Shown in pieces: positions 48,941 to 61,660 of a DNA stretch of 64,000 nt (position 1 is its first letter; each line of letters begins with the position of its first letter). The DNA is from Halichoerus grypus. Its lineage: Eukaryota > Chordata > Mammalia > Carnivora > Phocidae. The notes beneath the pieces were generated by a model, which saw only the letters and a program-made list of their open reading frames with translations, was not told the origin of the DNA and ran no database searches. Both the position numbers and the translations under genes were made by a program. The DNA lies in contig NC_135714.1 in assembly GCF_964656455.1 (NCBI RefSeq), positions 57,933,850-57,997,849 on the forward strand, in the 5' to 3' direction.

Positions 48941-49185
48941 TATGGTAGGTATATGTTTACCTTCTAAAAGTGGGCAAAATACTTGACTAGACAATTCACT
49001 AAGGAATATGTATAATAAGCACATGAAATGATGTTCTACTTTAAATAGAAATACAATTGATTTTTGTATATGAATCTGATATCCTGCAACCTTGCTAAAT
49101 TCCCATACTAGTTCTAATGATTTGTCTTCACAGAAATCATGTTGTCTGTGAATAAAGGGAGTTATATTTCTTTTCCAGTCTGGAT

Positions 49186-49463
49186 CTTCCTTCCTTCCTA
49201 CCTTCCCTCCTTCCCTCTTTTCTTTTTCTTTCTTTCTTTTTCTCTTTCTTTCTTTCTTTCTTTCTTTCTTTTTTCTTTCCTTCCTTCCTTCCTTCCTTCC
49301 TTCCTTCCTTCCTTCCTTCCTTCCTTCCTTCCTTCCTTCTTTCTCTTTCTTTCTTTTCTTTCTTCCTTTCTTTCTTTCTTTTCTTTCTTTCTTTCTTTCT
49401 TTTTCTTTCTTTTTCTTTCTTTTTCTCTCTTTTCCTTCCCCTTTCCCTTTTCTTCTTCTTTTT
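49186..49463 (+). repeat. (TTCC)n/(TTTC)n microsatellite inside L1
   Basis: About 280 bp of pure pyrimidine with a (TTCC) block of about 15 units at 49277-49338 flanked by TTTC-rich blocks. The 159-codon plus frame and 108-codon minus frame over it are artefacts. Confidence 0.95.
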
Positions 49464-50169
49464 GCCTGATTTTACTGATGAGAGCTAGCAGTGCAAAGTT
49501 GATTAGAAGTGGTAAGATAAACATTCTTTTCTTGTTCAGAAGAAAGCATTCAATTTATCACTGTAGGGTTTTCGTGTATATTGTTTTTCAGGTTGAGGAA
49601 GTTCCTTTCTGTTCTTAGCTTTACAAGACTTTTTATCAAGCCTGGATTTTGTATTTCTCAAATGCTTTTTCTGTGTTTATTGAAATGATCATATCTTTTT
49701 GTCCTCTCAGGCTGTTATTACAATGATTACATTAATTGGCTTTAGATATTAAAATTGCTTTACATTCCTGGGATAAACTCCACTTGGTCATGATGTATTA
49801 TCCATTTTGCATATTATTGTTTTTGATTTGATAACATTTTGTTAAGATGTTTTTCATGTATATTTATGAGATAAATTTGAGGTTTTCTTTTTCTATAATG
49901 TCATTTTCTGGTTTTGGTATAAGTAATGTGGTCCTCACAGAGTGATTTGGGAGGTATTTCCTCCTCATCAATTTTCTGGAAGAGTTTGTGTAGAATTGGT
50001 ATTATTTCTTGCTTAAATGTTTGGTAGAATTTTCCAATGAAGCTATATGGGCCTAGTGTTTTCTTTGTGAGAAGGTTTTTAACTAGAAATTCAATTTCTT
50101 TAATAGCTACAGAATTATTTAGGTTATCTATTTCTTCTTGAATGAGTTTTGTGTAGTTTGTGTATTTTA

Positions 50170-50362
50170 TTTTATTTTATTTTTTATTTTATTTTTTAAG
50201 ATTTTATTTATTTATTTATGAGAGAGAGAAAGAGAAAGAGGCAGAGGGAGAAGCAGGCCTCCCGCAGAGCGGGGAGCCCGATGCGGGGCTCGATCCCAGG
50301 ACCCTGGGATCATGACCTGAGCCGAAGGCAGACACTTAACGACTGAGCCACCCAGGTGCCCC
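50170..50362 (-). mobile_element. Can-SINE inside L1
   Basis: Reverse orientation with expanded TTTTA tail. 16-bp perfect duplication TAGTTTGTGTATTTTA at 50154-50169 and 50363-50378. Confidence 0.95.
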
Positions 50363-50924
50363 TAGTTTGTGTATTTTAAAGAATTTGTCCATTTTATGCC
50401 CTCTTTCAGCTCTGGTAATATTATTTGTTCTGAAATCTATTTTGTCTGATATTTATATGACTACCCCAGCTTTCTTTTGATTAGTATTAGCATGGTGTTT
50501 GTTTGTTTGTTTGTTTTTTCCCATCCTTTTCTTTTTAACCTATATGTTAACATAGTTTGGTCTTGTGTTTTATCAAATCTTACAATCTCTCATTTTAGAT
50601 TATTTAGAACATTTACGTATAATGAGATTATTGATGTCTTTGGATTTATGTTGTCTTACATTTTTTTTCCATTTGTCCCATCTGTTCTTTCTTCCCATTT
50701 TCTTATTTTTCTGTTTTAGAACAGTTGTTCAATTTTTATTCCATTTTATTGCTTTCATTGGCTTCTTAGCTAGGACTCTTTATTATTTGCAATAAAGAAA
50801 TACAGAGTTTTAGTTGTTAATTTAATGTTTATATTACATATCTTTAATTTATCACATTCTACCTTCAAATGATATTGCTTGCTTTATTTATTTGTTTATT
50901 TATTTATTTATTTATTATTTATCT

Positions 50925-52390
50925 CGTTGAGAAGTTTTGTATCTATATGCATCAAGGATATTGGCCTTTAGTTTTCTTTCCTTGTAGTGTTCTTATCTGG
51001 CTCTGGAATCAGTGATGTTGACCTTGTAAAATGAGTTTGGGAGTGTTCCCTTCTCCTCAGGTTTGGTAGAATTCACCAGTGAAGCCATCTGGTCCCTGGC
51101 TTTTCTTTGCTGGGTAGTTTTTGATTATTCATTCAATCTCCTTCTTAATAATTGGTCTGTTAAGATTTTCTATTCCTTCATGAATCAGTCTTCACAGGTT
51201 GTTTCTTTCTAAGGATTTATCCATTTTTCCTAGGTTACCCAATTTGTTGGTGTGTAATTATTAACTATTAATGGTATATAATTATTAATAATAGTTTCTT
51301 ATAATTTTTAGTATTTCTGGGTTATCATTTGTAATGTCTCCCCTTTCATATATGGTTTTATTTATTTGAGTCTTCTCTCTTTATCTTACTCTAGCTAGAG
51401 GTTTGTCAATTTTGTTTATCTTTTCAAAAACTAGCTCTTACTTTTTTATTGATCTTTTCTATTGTTTTTCTGGTCTGTATTTTATTTTATTTTATTTATT
51501 TTTATTTTTATTTTTTTTAAGATTTTATTTATTTATTTGACAGAGAGAGTCACAGCGAGAGAGGGAACACAAGCAGGGGGAGTGGCAGAGGGAGAAGCAG
51601 GCTCCCCGCGGAGCAGGGAGCCCGACTTGGGGCTCGATCCCAGGACCCTGGGGCTCGATCCCAGGACCCTGGGATCATGACCTGAGCCGAAGGCAGATGC
51701 TTAACGACTGAGCCACCCAGGCGCCCCTGGTCTGTATTTTATTTACTTCTGCCCTGATCTTTGTTATTTCCTTCTTTGGCTAACCTTGGGCTTAGTTCTT
51801 ATTTTTCTAGTTCCCTTGAGTTAGGTTATTTGTGATCTTTTTTTTTTCTTAATGTAGACATTTATCACTATGAATTTCCCTCTTACAAGTGTTTTAGCTA
51901 CATACCATAACTTTTGCTGTGCTGTGTTTCCATTTTCACTTGCTTTAAGATATTTTTAAATTTCTCTTTTGATTTCTTTTTTTGAACCATTGGTAGTTCA
52001 GGAGTGTATTGTTTAATTTCTATTTTCCAGTTTTCTCCTGTTACTGATTTCTTGTTTCATAATGTTGTGGTCAAAAAAGAGGCTTGATATGATTTCACTC
52101 TTCTTAAGTTTGTTAAGACTTGTTTTGTGGCCTAGGACAACGTTCCATGTGCGCTTGAGAAAAATGTGTATTCTGCTGCTATTGGATACAATGTTGTGTA
52201 GGTCTGCTAGGCCTATCTGTTCTATAGTGTAGCTCAAGTCTGATGTTCCTTTGTTGATTTTGTCAAGATGATCTACCCATTGTTGAAAATGGGAGCTTGA
52301 GTCCACTACTATTTTGTATTGCTGTCTATTTGTCCCTTCATATCTGTTAATGTTTGCTTTATATATTTAGGTACTCCAATGTTGGGTGCA
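50925..52390 (-). mobile_element. Second L1 ORF2 relic (reverse transcriptase to endonuclease)
   Basis: Overlaps in L1 content with the copy at 49900-50160, so it is a distinct insertion. The minus strand at 52013-52306 still reads an endonuclease-domain stretch (NVVLGHKTSLNKLKKSEIIS, then FFDHNIMKQEI). The usual SDH catalytic triplet is FDH here. Interrupted by the SINE at 51488. Confidence 0.8.
51488..51726 (-). mobile_element. Can-SINE with internal tandem duplication
   Basis: Full reverse copy with 18-bp perfect duplication CTGGTCTGTATTTTATTT at 51470-51487 and 51727-51744. The unit GGGGCTCGATCCCAGGACCC is present twice (about 51630-51672), at the position of the tRNA-like B box. Confidence 0.95.
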
Positions 52391-52640
52391 GGGCAATTGC
52401 AAGGTTGTGGGGAGGATGGCAGCCCCAGTTTTGGGGAAGGACACAGTAGTTTCTTTGTGGGAGGGAGGTACAGCAACATTTCCCTTTCTGGGAGGTCCTT
52501 GGCTACTGTGGCTGTTTGTCACCTCGATGAAAAAGATATGGGTGTCCTATGTGGACCACGACACTGGAGTCTGTGTTGATGAACACTAAAAAGCTGCAGA
52601 GAGTTCATAGCTGTTGCAAGGACTGCTGAGATAATCAGCT
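52391..52640. other. Unassigned GC-richer insert between L1 pieces
   Basis: L1 similarity stops after 'ccaatgttgggtgca' and weak L1-like text resumes near 52650. The intervening 250 bp is less AT-rich and has two overlapping plus frames (52319-52579, 52386-52589) without recognised homology. No splice or poly(A) evidence for a retrocopy. Confidence 0.35.
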
Positions 52641-52864
52641 TGAATTGCTTCTGATAAGAAATTTACTCTCATCTTTATCTTTAGTCTCCTTTATGTGATA
52701 GTCTTTTTCCTCTGGCTGCTTTTAAGATTTGCTTATTATTACTAGTTCTAAGAAATTTTGCTGCAACCTGTGTTAGATAGGACCAGAACAACATTTAGTC
52801 CAAGATGAAATAATACCCACCACTAAGGCAAGATTCTTCTTAGTATCCGATATGATGTCTTCTA

Positions 52865-52915
52865 AAATTTAAGTATATATAAATATAAAAAATATAAATA
52901 TAAAATATAAAGTTT
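52865..52915 (+). repeat. ATAAATAT-type low-complexity tract
   Basis: Repeated TATAAATATAAA units. Confidence 0.75.
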
Positions 52916-53459
52916 TCCACTCTGGCTGTTGGGAACAGGCACTATCCTAGTCCCTATGTGAACTATGAATACTGTTTTCTCTAATCCTTTTGGGTGGTTC
53001 TCCCCCCAGCCTCAGGTAGCTTCTTCACACACATGTGCTAATGAATACTTACCTGAATATTCAAGAGGCACTCTCTGCAGATCTCTAGAATTCTTTCTCC
53101 ATGTAGTTCTCTCCTTCCCAGTACTATTCCTGCCACTTCTAGCCTACTTGACTTCCTCAGACTCCCAGGTCCTTCTCCTCAACTCAGGGTTATTCCTCCC
53201 TGCATTGCAGCCTGAAAACTTTCTTGAGTAAGCTGGGACTACGGTATAGCTTACCTTATTTCTTCTCATTTGACAGGGAATAAATAAATGTCTTTCATTG
53301 ACTGAAAACCAGTATCTTGAAAGCCATTGTTTTATAAATATTATCTATTTTTCTAGTTATTTCAGGCAGAAGGGTAAATCTAATCCTGGTTACTCATCTT
53401 GACCAGAAGCAAAAGTCCAGAGTGGTGTTTTTTAAAGGGAAAATCTTTTCATATTGTGC

Positions 53460-53745
53460 TACTCGTAAAACCTGTTAATGGCTTCTCAATGTTCTTAGAA
53501 TAAAGTCCATAATCCTCAACAAGGTCTTCAAAATCTGGCTGCTTCTAGGTTATCTTGTGCCCTTACTCTCCCCTTATTCTTTTTGTTCTGGTTGCTCAAA
53601 CTCAGTGGACACTTCCGCCTCTCCTTCCCCAGCTTTTACCCCATACTTTGTGTGCCCCCTTCGCCTAGCTAACTCATACCTATAAATCAGTTTGTCTTGA
53701 ATGCCACTTTTTTCAGCAAAACTGTCTTTGGCTTCTTTCACTAAG
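53460..53745 (+). mobile_element. L2 LINE 3' fragment
   Basis: 'taatggcttctcaatgttcttagaataaagtccataatcc' and 'aaggtcttcaaaatctggctgc' follow the L2 3' consensus. Confidence 0.75.
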
Positions 53746-53946
53746 TTATGTTTTAATGATTGCCCCCATAGGCCGAGAGATCAACATTAAGGAGATACTC
53801 TCTAATTTATCAGGGTATTATGTTAAATAATTTCTGAGGGTCTTTCCAATTATAAATGTCCATGATTTGATACAATGTATGTTCTTTAAAAACAAATACA
53901 TCATTTTGAAAACTATCTTACTTATTAAGATTACAGTATTTTTTAA

Positions 53947-54203
53947 TTAATTTTTTAAAAGATTTTATTTATTTATTTGAGAGAGAGAGAGGGATATAGA
54001 GAGAGAGACAGTGCTGAGCACAAGTAGGGAGAGAGGCAGAGGGAGAGGGAGAAGCAGACACCCCGCTGAGCTGGGAGCCCAACGTGGGGCTCAATCCCAG
54101 GACATGGGGCTCAATCCCAGGACATGGGGCTTGATCCCAGGACCTGGAGATCATGACCTGAACTGAAGGCAGACGTGTAACCATCTGAGCCACCCAGGCA
54201 CCC
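53947..54203 (-). mobile_element. Can-SINE with internal triplication
   Basis: Reverse copy in which a 20-bp unit GGGGCTCAATCCCAGGACAT occurs three times (about 54085-54143, the last copy diverged). Flanks CAGTATTTTTTA and CAATATTTTATT are an imperfect duplication. Confidence 0.85.
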
Positions 54204-55860
54204 CAATATTTTATTAAATTTAATTGTAGAAGTGTTGAATGGGATTTGGTAGCATTTAACTTCTCAGGAAGGCTTCTTCGAATGAAGTTATACATTGCCA
54301 TACCCAATGCACCTCACCAACAATTTGTTATTATTTCAAATTCAGTATATTGATTAATATTATCAGCACCAGAGAGGTAATATAAAATCAATCTCATTCC
54401 TCAAGAAAGCTAAGATTTATTTAGTAAAATAGGGCTCAAATACAGGAAACAACAAGGAATTGACCAAATAATTATAAGATAATAACTAAATGCATATTAA
54501 GTTGTATACTCTATAAGTCCTGCCCTTGATACTCTAAGAGTGCAAAGGATTAGGGCAGGTTAGGTAGAGACATCAGCCACTCAAATTTAAGGTGGAAAAG
54601 GGACTCCAGAGGTAGTAAGTATCAAGTAGATTAGTTAATTATCTGGAATAGCTAGAAGAAAAAAGAGGTGAAAAGTAAGTATAAAGCATGGCCCAAGAAA
54701 AAATGTTGATAAAACAATCTGTTGTCAAATACAAAGAATAAATATTAGGCCAAAAGCTAGAAGACAAATCAGAGGTCATGAATTATGTCAACACAAGAAT
54801 ACAGTGGGAGAAAGAAGCAAGATGGCAATGAAGCTAGAGGATTTAGTACTTCTGATGTGAGAAGGGCTATATTACCTGAATCTCCCTATTAGTTACCAGA
54901 GAAGTATACTCGTTATTAAAGCTTAATTGTTATTGGGTATGGGTCACAAGCTGAATATGTGAGGGGCCTCAATTAAAGGAAGCTGGTTGGAGGGATTTTC
55001 CTTCTGACCCTGCATAAACACCTAGGCTTTCTTTCTCAAGGAAGGGAAGACTTTCCCAGGGTTTTCCCTGATAGATATCAATTCTCTTTGGTAGGATGTT
55101 CTAGTCCACCTATGTGCCTTACATCAGTCATTTATGGCCATGGCCCCAGGCATTTGTCTACTCTGATCTGTTCACTGTGATATTTTGTACACAACTCCTT
55201 GGTTCCTAATCTGCACCCATTCATTCCATAGTCCATCTAACCTCTGACTGTGGCTCCATTCCCAGTTCTCCTGTCCTTTGAACTAGACTTTGGTATTTGG
55301 TTTCCTCTTTCTGATTCTTGGCTTGCTCTCAAAAGTGTGTTCTAATGATCATTCCCACTTCAAACGACTTCATTATTCTATAGGGACTCAACCCCTGTTT
55401 CTGTAGGAAACATAACCGTCATTTTTGGTCATGGAGCCGTGTCTCAACCAAAACCACTGGACTTTACACGGGAGGTCCACATCAGTGGTTGTTCAGATGT
55501 GTTTTTCTCTACTAAGTACCGTCTCCACCAGATGAAGTACCAGGGCTAGCTATAATAATGGCAAAGTCCAGATCATTTCCTACTGTGTGTTTTGGCTCCT
55601 TGTCTCTGGCAGTTGGGGTAAGTTGCAAAGCATTGGGTTTAGAGGGGAGTTCTAGTGTCATGTGTATAGGGATTAGTGAAAATGAATTTTGGATGCAAGA
55701 ATGGTAAACCTGGAAGTAGAAGGCTCCTACTTTATAGTCAGAAATCTTGTTCTTATATAGGCTAGAAAGTAGTGATGGGTGGTACATATCTATTATGAAG
55801 AGCCACAGAGTCTCTTCTCTGTATTGTCTTTCTTAGTGTTCAAAACTGTCAACTTAAGCT
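54204..55860. other. Intergenic sequence, nothing recognised
   Basis: No gene or repeat assigned. The 91-codon minus frame at 55512-55787 has no recognisable family. Confidence 0.35.
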
Positions 55861-55879
55861 TTTGTTTCTTTAACAGATC

Positions 55880-56640
55880 CTTATTGAATGCTTATTATAT
55901 ATGTATTAGGCTCTGGATTAGAATACAATGGTGAACAAAAATAAACATGGTCCTTACTGTTACTCAGCTTACAAGCTAAGTGGGGGAAAGACATTATACA
56001 TCAATCCAAAATTATTTAATATAATGATAAATATAATATGATAATGTAATGATCCATATAACCAAATATAAATATAATACTAATTAATGAGAATAACTAA
56101 TAATTATTAATTAATTAAAACAATTAATGGAAAACTCTATGTTAAATGTTATAGGGAAGAAAGAGAGTATAATAGTGCTTTCCTGAGAAATTATGGTTGA
56201 TCTGAGATCATAAGGGGAAATAGGAGATAACTAGATAAAGAATGGATAAAGTATGCCTACCCTAATTCCTTCTGATAAAAGGAATTATTGTGGCTTCAAG
56301 TAGTTGAAAGATGGCTATTGCGGCCATTGTGTCAGAAAGCTATGAACAGCATGTTGCCAAATGAGTCTAAGAAACAGGTAAAGGCCAATCATAGAAGGCC
56401 ATTGTAAGGCTTTCTGTCTTTACCCAAAGATAGGATGCCACTGAAGTGTGTTAAGCGAGAAAGTTCTGTGATCGGTGTTTTGACAAAATCATCCTAGTTG
56501 CTTATGTGGAAGAGGCCAAAAGATGTAGGAAGACTAGTCAGAATGCTTATTTAGTAGATTCAGGCAAGATGTAATGCTGGTTTAGACTACTATGTTAGTA
56601 GTAGAGGTAGCTGAAAGTGGTTAGATTCAAGATATATTTT
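55880..56640 (+). repeat. Old interspersed repeat, family not assigned
   Basis: 'ttgaatgcttattatatatgtattaggctctggattagaatacaatggtgaacaaaa' and 'aaggccattgtaaggctttctg' belong to a widespread old mammalian repeat, with relatives at 14700 and 37370. An AT-rich expansion at 56010-56125 splits it. Confidence 0.45.
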
Positions 56641-57594
56641 GAAATCACTTTAGAAGATGATCTTATCTCCTATTTCATTAGGAGAATAGAAGTCATTAGA
56701 CAAAAACTCTCATTTACCTGCCAAAAACATGCACTTGAGAGGGGCCTAGGGGAACTGTTATCTTCAAGGGAGATCCAGATTTGAGTTAAAGAACAGGGAC
56801 TTATCTGAAGAAGGAAATGAAAAGTGTTATGGTGATGATGGTGAAGAGGATGATGACCATACAATTTGTCACGTAATGGAAGCATGAGAGAAAGGTATGG
56901 GGAATTTCTTTGAGGGGGACAGACAGTGGGAAGTAGCCAGAGGATTTGACTTAGGTGGTCATAGACATAGAAATTGGCAACCCATCCGTTAGAAGGTCTG
57001 GCTGTAGAAACTGAAGACTCACATGCTACAGGGCCTGAGTGACGGTGGATATGAAAACCACAGAAGCCTTGTATCAGGAGATGTCCATAACTCCTCTGGG
57101 TTGTTTTGGATTTCTTCCAGGAATTGAGTTGAGGCAAAGGTTATGGTGATGCTAGGCATAGAAGAAAGCAGTGGACATGAAATCCATATTTATTGAAGAA
57201 GGGGTATATAAAAATTGTTAAAGGCCAGTTTCTCTGTTGTAAGATGGATGACATAGTCATATTATTTATTTGATATGTAGCCACAGAAGTTTTCTTTCTG
57301 TGTCTGGTTAGTCACTCCTTTTAACCTCTATCTGTGGATAGTGAGTAGGAGAGGCATGAACTAAGACATTGAAGAATTTAAGGGATGCACTCTAAAAACA
57401 CAAGACTAGTCACTGTACACGGTCTCACTGTAAATTATCAGGTAGTTTATGGAGAGGAAACACCTTTTCAATCAGCAAGGCAGCAGGCTCTGAAGCAGAA
57501 TATGATCCAATGTAAAGAATACTTTGTGCCCCATCTTGGTGGAAGCACTAAGAATTGTACTAAATCTATATGAAAGGGAAGGGCTAGGACAAAC

Positions 57595-57729
57595 TTTTTT
57601 TTAAGATTTATTTATTTTAGGGGGAGGAGGGGCAGAAGGAGAGAGTGTCTTAAGCAGACTCCACACTCAGTGTAGAACCCAGGCAGGGCTCGATCTCATG
57701 CCCCTGAGATCTGCAATACCCAGGCACCC
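57595..57729 (-). mobile_element. Can-SINE, short type
   Basis: Reverse copy with 11-bp perfect duplication CTAGGACAAAC at 57584-57594 and 57730-57740. Confidence 0.95.
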
Positions 57730-57740
57730 CTAGGACAAAC

Positions 57741-59801
57741 CCTTTTTAATGAGCTCTGAGGAATCAGGGTATAAGTTTTCCCAGGGCATCCTGAGCCTGC
57801 TTTGCTTCTAGATGCAAATCTTATAAATAGTGCTATGCATCAGAAAGTTTTGTCAGAAAAAGGATTACTAGACATCCTCATGGGTCATGTTCAGGGGCTT
57901 GAATGGACCTCAGTATCCAACCAGGCCACATTGTCTGGGCTTCATGTTAGTGCAAGCAACACCTTGATTCTTCAGGACTGCTTCCAGTAATTCTACAACT
58001 CCTTCAGATGCTGCTTGGTCCATGTGTCAGCCTCCTCTCACCCACTGATGAAGTTTTCCACTTCTAGCTGTGGTTGTAGGGCCATGTCAGTCTTTGAGCA
58101 AAGACTTTCAGGCATGAATAAACTTGTACATCGATAAATTTATAGGTTCCTCTTGTCTTATATGAACCTGACATATATATGATATGGAGTTGACTTTCAA
58201 GAAGAATATGACACCTGCACCTGACATATGCTTAGCTCTCTTGTCATTTGTGCTGTTCCTTGTTAAGAACATCACGGAGGAGTTTTAAGACCTCTCAAGT
58301 AGGTGTATCCAGGTCTTAGAGGCAATGTTTATAGGAAACATGTCCAGTCCCATATATTGTGTAATTAATTATTGCCATCAACAGCTTTCTCTAGAAATAT
58401 GTGCATAGACAGAGTACACCTTAATCTGAGGTACCCATATGGCAGGGATTCCTCCGTGGAGATGATGGAGGGCTCTCTTTATGAGAGGAGGAGATGGAAG
58501 GCAGGGTATGGTCGAGATTGAGGTGAAGAAGCTCTTCCATTCCTGAAAGATAATTACCTTTTGTAGACCCTAATATCATATCTAGTTTCTCTAACTTACT
58601 TGGCTAGAAAGGATATCATTCAGGATTCTGTCAGGATAACAAAACCACTATAAAATTTATAAGAATAAGGAATTTATTAAATGTGAAGGGAGCCTGTGGA
58701 AATGAAAGTCTGGAAGACAAGAGTTAGAGACTCAAAAAAATCATCATCAATCTGTACTTTCTAAATACTTGCCTGGTGGACAAGTCAAAGCTTGAAGGGA
58801 AAAGCAAGAAACCAAGCCCTTCAGGAAGCCAAAGCACAACAATGAGGGTAAGGTCCATGGAAATTGCTAGTTCTGGGAAGTTATTGCCTTTATGTAGCTA
58901 CTGCCTCAATGGGTCCACAGGCAAGCACCTGGTGGAGGGCCTGGAGTCACAGTTGGCCAGCAGAACCAGCAGCTGGGAAGATGAGCCAAATGCAGGGGAG
59001 GACAAGTTGGGAATTGCCAATACTCTGTCTTTTTTGTCACCATGTCTGACTGCTGTGACCTTCTAAGGGTAATGACTTCTGTTTCACTTTTGCCTCCCAA
59101 ATCTCATGTGGTTCCTCTTTTGGTCAACTTGTACCACAGAGGGAAAAGAACTTTGGGAAATGTAGTTTTCAGCATTGTCTAAATTCACATGACAAAATCC
59201 AGCACAGACATTCAAACCCAAAGCTCTCAAAGATACATATACTGGAGTTTCCTCAGAGATGGTATGGTAGTGCTAGGACCACAAAACCCAGGCAATCCTA
59301 TAAGGCTACATTTTTTGATATATCTAGATCATGGAGAATCAAAAAGGTCCAATGGCTAACAAGAATTACCCAATACTTAAATTGCTCCAAGTGGGTCTGA
59401 AGACCATCTTCCTGATAATGTTCTCTTGAATATGGATTAGATTTCACGTTCCCTCTGAGCTGGTCTAAGGTCTTGGGGTTGGACATTCTCATACCAGCAC
59501 AGATTTGCAGTTGCAACAGTTCCTGGCAGAATTGGGGTTTCTCACTCTTCTCTTAAAGAGTACCAGGGTGCCAGCAAAGAAGCAAAGAGGGTTGAGAGGT
59601 TGTCATAGATATTTCATCTATGGAATTCTAAGGGACATATAGGTCTTCTAAGAGTGGATTACATTCCTTTTTTGTTTTTGGGTTTGAGCCACAGATGCAA
59701 ACTGGATCATGCAGTCAACTATTTATTCACAATTAATATCTGCTTCCTATTTCAAAAACACCATTTAATAGGACAAATGTGTGTGTTTATATCTATCTAT
59801 C

Positions 59802-59860
<59 letters not shown>

Positions 59861-60660
59861 CCTCAAGAATGAGAGCATCACGTAAAATACTTGTCCTGTG
59901 CATGGCCTGTGGGAATGCTAGATAAGATTCAGGTGAAGTTCAGTGTCTAAGTACTCCAGAAGTTCACAGCATTGTGTATCTCTGATTAGTTGATGACAAT
60001 AGCCCTCTAACAGCAAGTGCCTATCTAACATATGTTCCTGGACATATTCTCCCAAAATATTCTAGCTAAATTTGGAGCGCAGTACAAACTCAGCTTCTTC
60101 TTTTTCCTCTCTTCCATAGTCCTCCTCTTCACTTGTCTATTTACACTGGAAATTCATCTTTCTCCTGAGAAGGAGGTCATGGCTACTAGGAAGTATGATA
60201 AGATGGCTATGTATAAAGTCTGATGAAGATTTTGTTGGGTTTGGTCAGGTTTTTTGAATAAGCAGTCCAGGCTATCTTATCCCAATGTAGTGACACTCTG
60301 ATATACCACCTGGATCCCCTGTCAGTGAAGGATTGAGGCCTCAGCTGCTGAAGGAACTATCTATAAATAGCCTTCAAAGATGGCCTCAGTTACAGAGAGC
60401 CACAGGGAAGTCCTATACCCAATAGCTGATTGATGTGGGGTATAAAGGCCTTGACATCTGAGAGGCCGTTCTAACTCCAAAGGTTCCAATGAGGTTGGTT
60501 GGGACTGTTGCTTGAATTCTTCCTTTCCCCACTCCTGCTTCCTTTTCCTCTCTTGCACAAATGTCAATCCCATGGGTACTCCTTTGTCCCATGAATACTC
60601 CCTATACACTAAACTCAATCTGAGACTGTTTCTAGGAATCCAACAGGCAGCCCCTGTATA
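57741..60660. other. Unassigned, possibly old LTR-retrotransposon sequence
   Basis: Several phrases (for example 'gggaaatgtagttttcagc' near 59155, and the CT-rich stretch with 'aatactccctatacactaaactcaatctgagactg' at 60595-60630) recall ERVL-type internal or LTR sequence. I cannot align them well enough to name an element, and no open frame is convincing. Confidence 0.25.
59791..59861 (+). repeat. (ATCT)n tetranucleotide microsatellite
   Basis: About 70 bp of ATCT units, the last 48 bp or so uninterrupted. A good candidate for length polymorphism. Confidence 0.95.
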
Positions 60661-60924
60661 GGTGTGAGTCTCTCTCGGGGTTATGCTTGGAAAGACAGGT
60701 GAATATTTCTTCTTTCAGTCTGTCTCCCCTCAGATACTAACCTTGTGGTGAGGTTATGGTTTCAAGATATATTGCCAAAGTAAAAAAAAAACAAGAAACA
60801 AAAACCAAAAAAGTGCTATTAGAGTTTAGAAGAAAGAAAGCAATCAGTGGTGATCAAGGAGAGCTCAAGCTATAAAGAAAAGCTTTGCAAGGACCATGGT
60901 ATTTATCTGGTCTTTGAAAGATAG

Positions 60925-61660
60925 TAGATCATGTCATGATCCTGTTCTCACTTTTCTCCTCCAATCTATTCTCCAATCTGTAGTCATTCATTTTCAAACC
61001 CAAATAACATCATATTGCCTTTCCTCCTCCTCTTCCTCTTCTTCTTCTTTAAAGGTTTTATTTATTTATTTGAGAGAGAGTGCCTGTGCACAAATGAGGG
61101 GGAGGGGCAGAGGGAGAGGGAGAAGCAGACTCCCTGCTGAGCAGGAAGCCTGAGCAGGGCGGGGGAGGTAGGGAACCTTGATCCCAGGACCCTGGGATCA
61201 TGACCTGAGCTGAAGGCAGATGCTTAACCAACTGAGCCTCCCAGGTGCCCCGCCTTTCCTCTTAAAGTCTCCAAATTGCTTCTCATTATTGTTGGTATAA
61301 AGTTGAAATTCTCTTAAAGAATATGGACCTGGATATTAATGTCTAGATCTGGATCTTGCAGCTTCCCCTACTCTGTCCTCATCTCTCATTACTCAGGTCT
61401 ACTGAATTTCATTCAGTTTCTCCAAAATACCATGTTAATGTACTTCTGGGCCTTCTCACATATAGCTCTCCTTGCCTAGACCACTCTCTGCTATCACCAA
61501 GGTCACTCCAACTTATATTTCAGGATTCACCTTCAATGTCATTTCCTCTGGAAAACCTTTCCTGACAATGTAGTTGCTTTGTTTGGCCCTGCCATAACAC
61601 CCCATACTTTCCCCGGAATAGCACTTACCCAATTTTGTTTCAATTCTTTGATTTTCTTAA
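60925..61660 (+). mobile_element. L2 LINE 3' fragment split by a SINE
   Basis: Before and after the SINE the text follows L2 ('aaattgcttctcattattgttggtataaagttgaa', 'gaaaacctttcctgacaatgt'). Confidence 0.7.
61027..61251 (-). mobile_element. Can-SINE inside L2
   Basis: Reverse copy with duplication GCCTTTCCTC at 61017-61026 and 61252-61261. Confidence 0.9.

Larger units (their letters stand above)
49040..50830 (-). mobile_element. L1 ORF2 relic, interrupted
   Basis: The plus strand is the complement of L1 ORF2 reverse-transcriptase sequence ('ttgctttacattcctgggataaactccacttggtcatgatg' at 49760, 'gaattttccaatgaagctatatgggcc' at 50028). A pyrimidine microsatellite and a SINE interrupt it. After about 50395 the order jumps to a more 5' part of L1, which indicates a rearrangement or a second copy. 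Confidence 0.75.

Noticed and set aside
49139..49618. 159-codon Ser/Phe/Leu-rich frame and its Lys/Glu-rich antisense
   Set aside because: Translation of a TTCC/TTTC microsatellite.
53969..54307. 112-codon minus-strand frame, with similar ones at 10301, 17560, 21304, 32373, 34672, 51462 and 60896
   Set aside because: All lie largely in Can-SINEs; the shared peptide text (PSAQVM..., SGSLLSG...) is translated SINE body.
56670..57137. 155-codon minus-strand frame
   Set aside because: No recognisable domain, composition typical of chance frames, no promoter, splice or poly(A) context, and it adjoins old repeat sequence.
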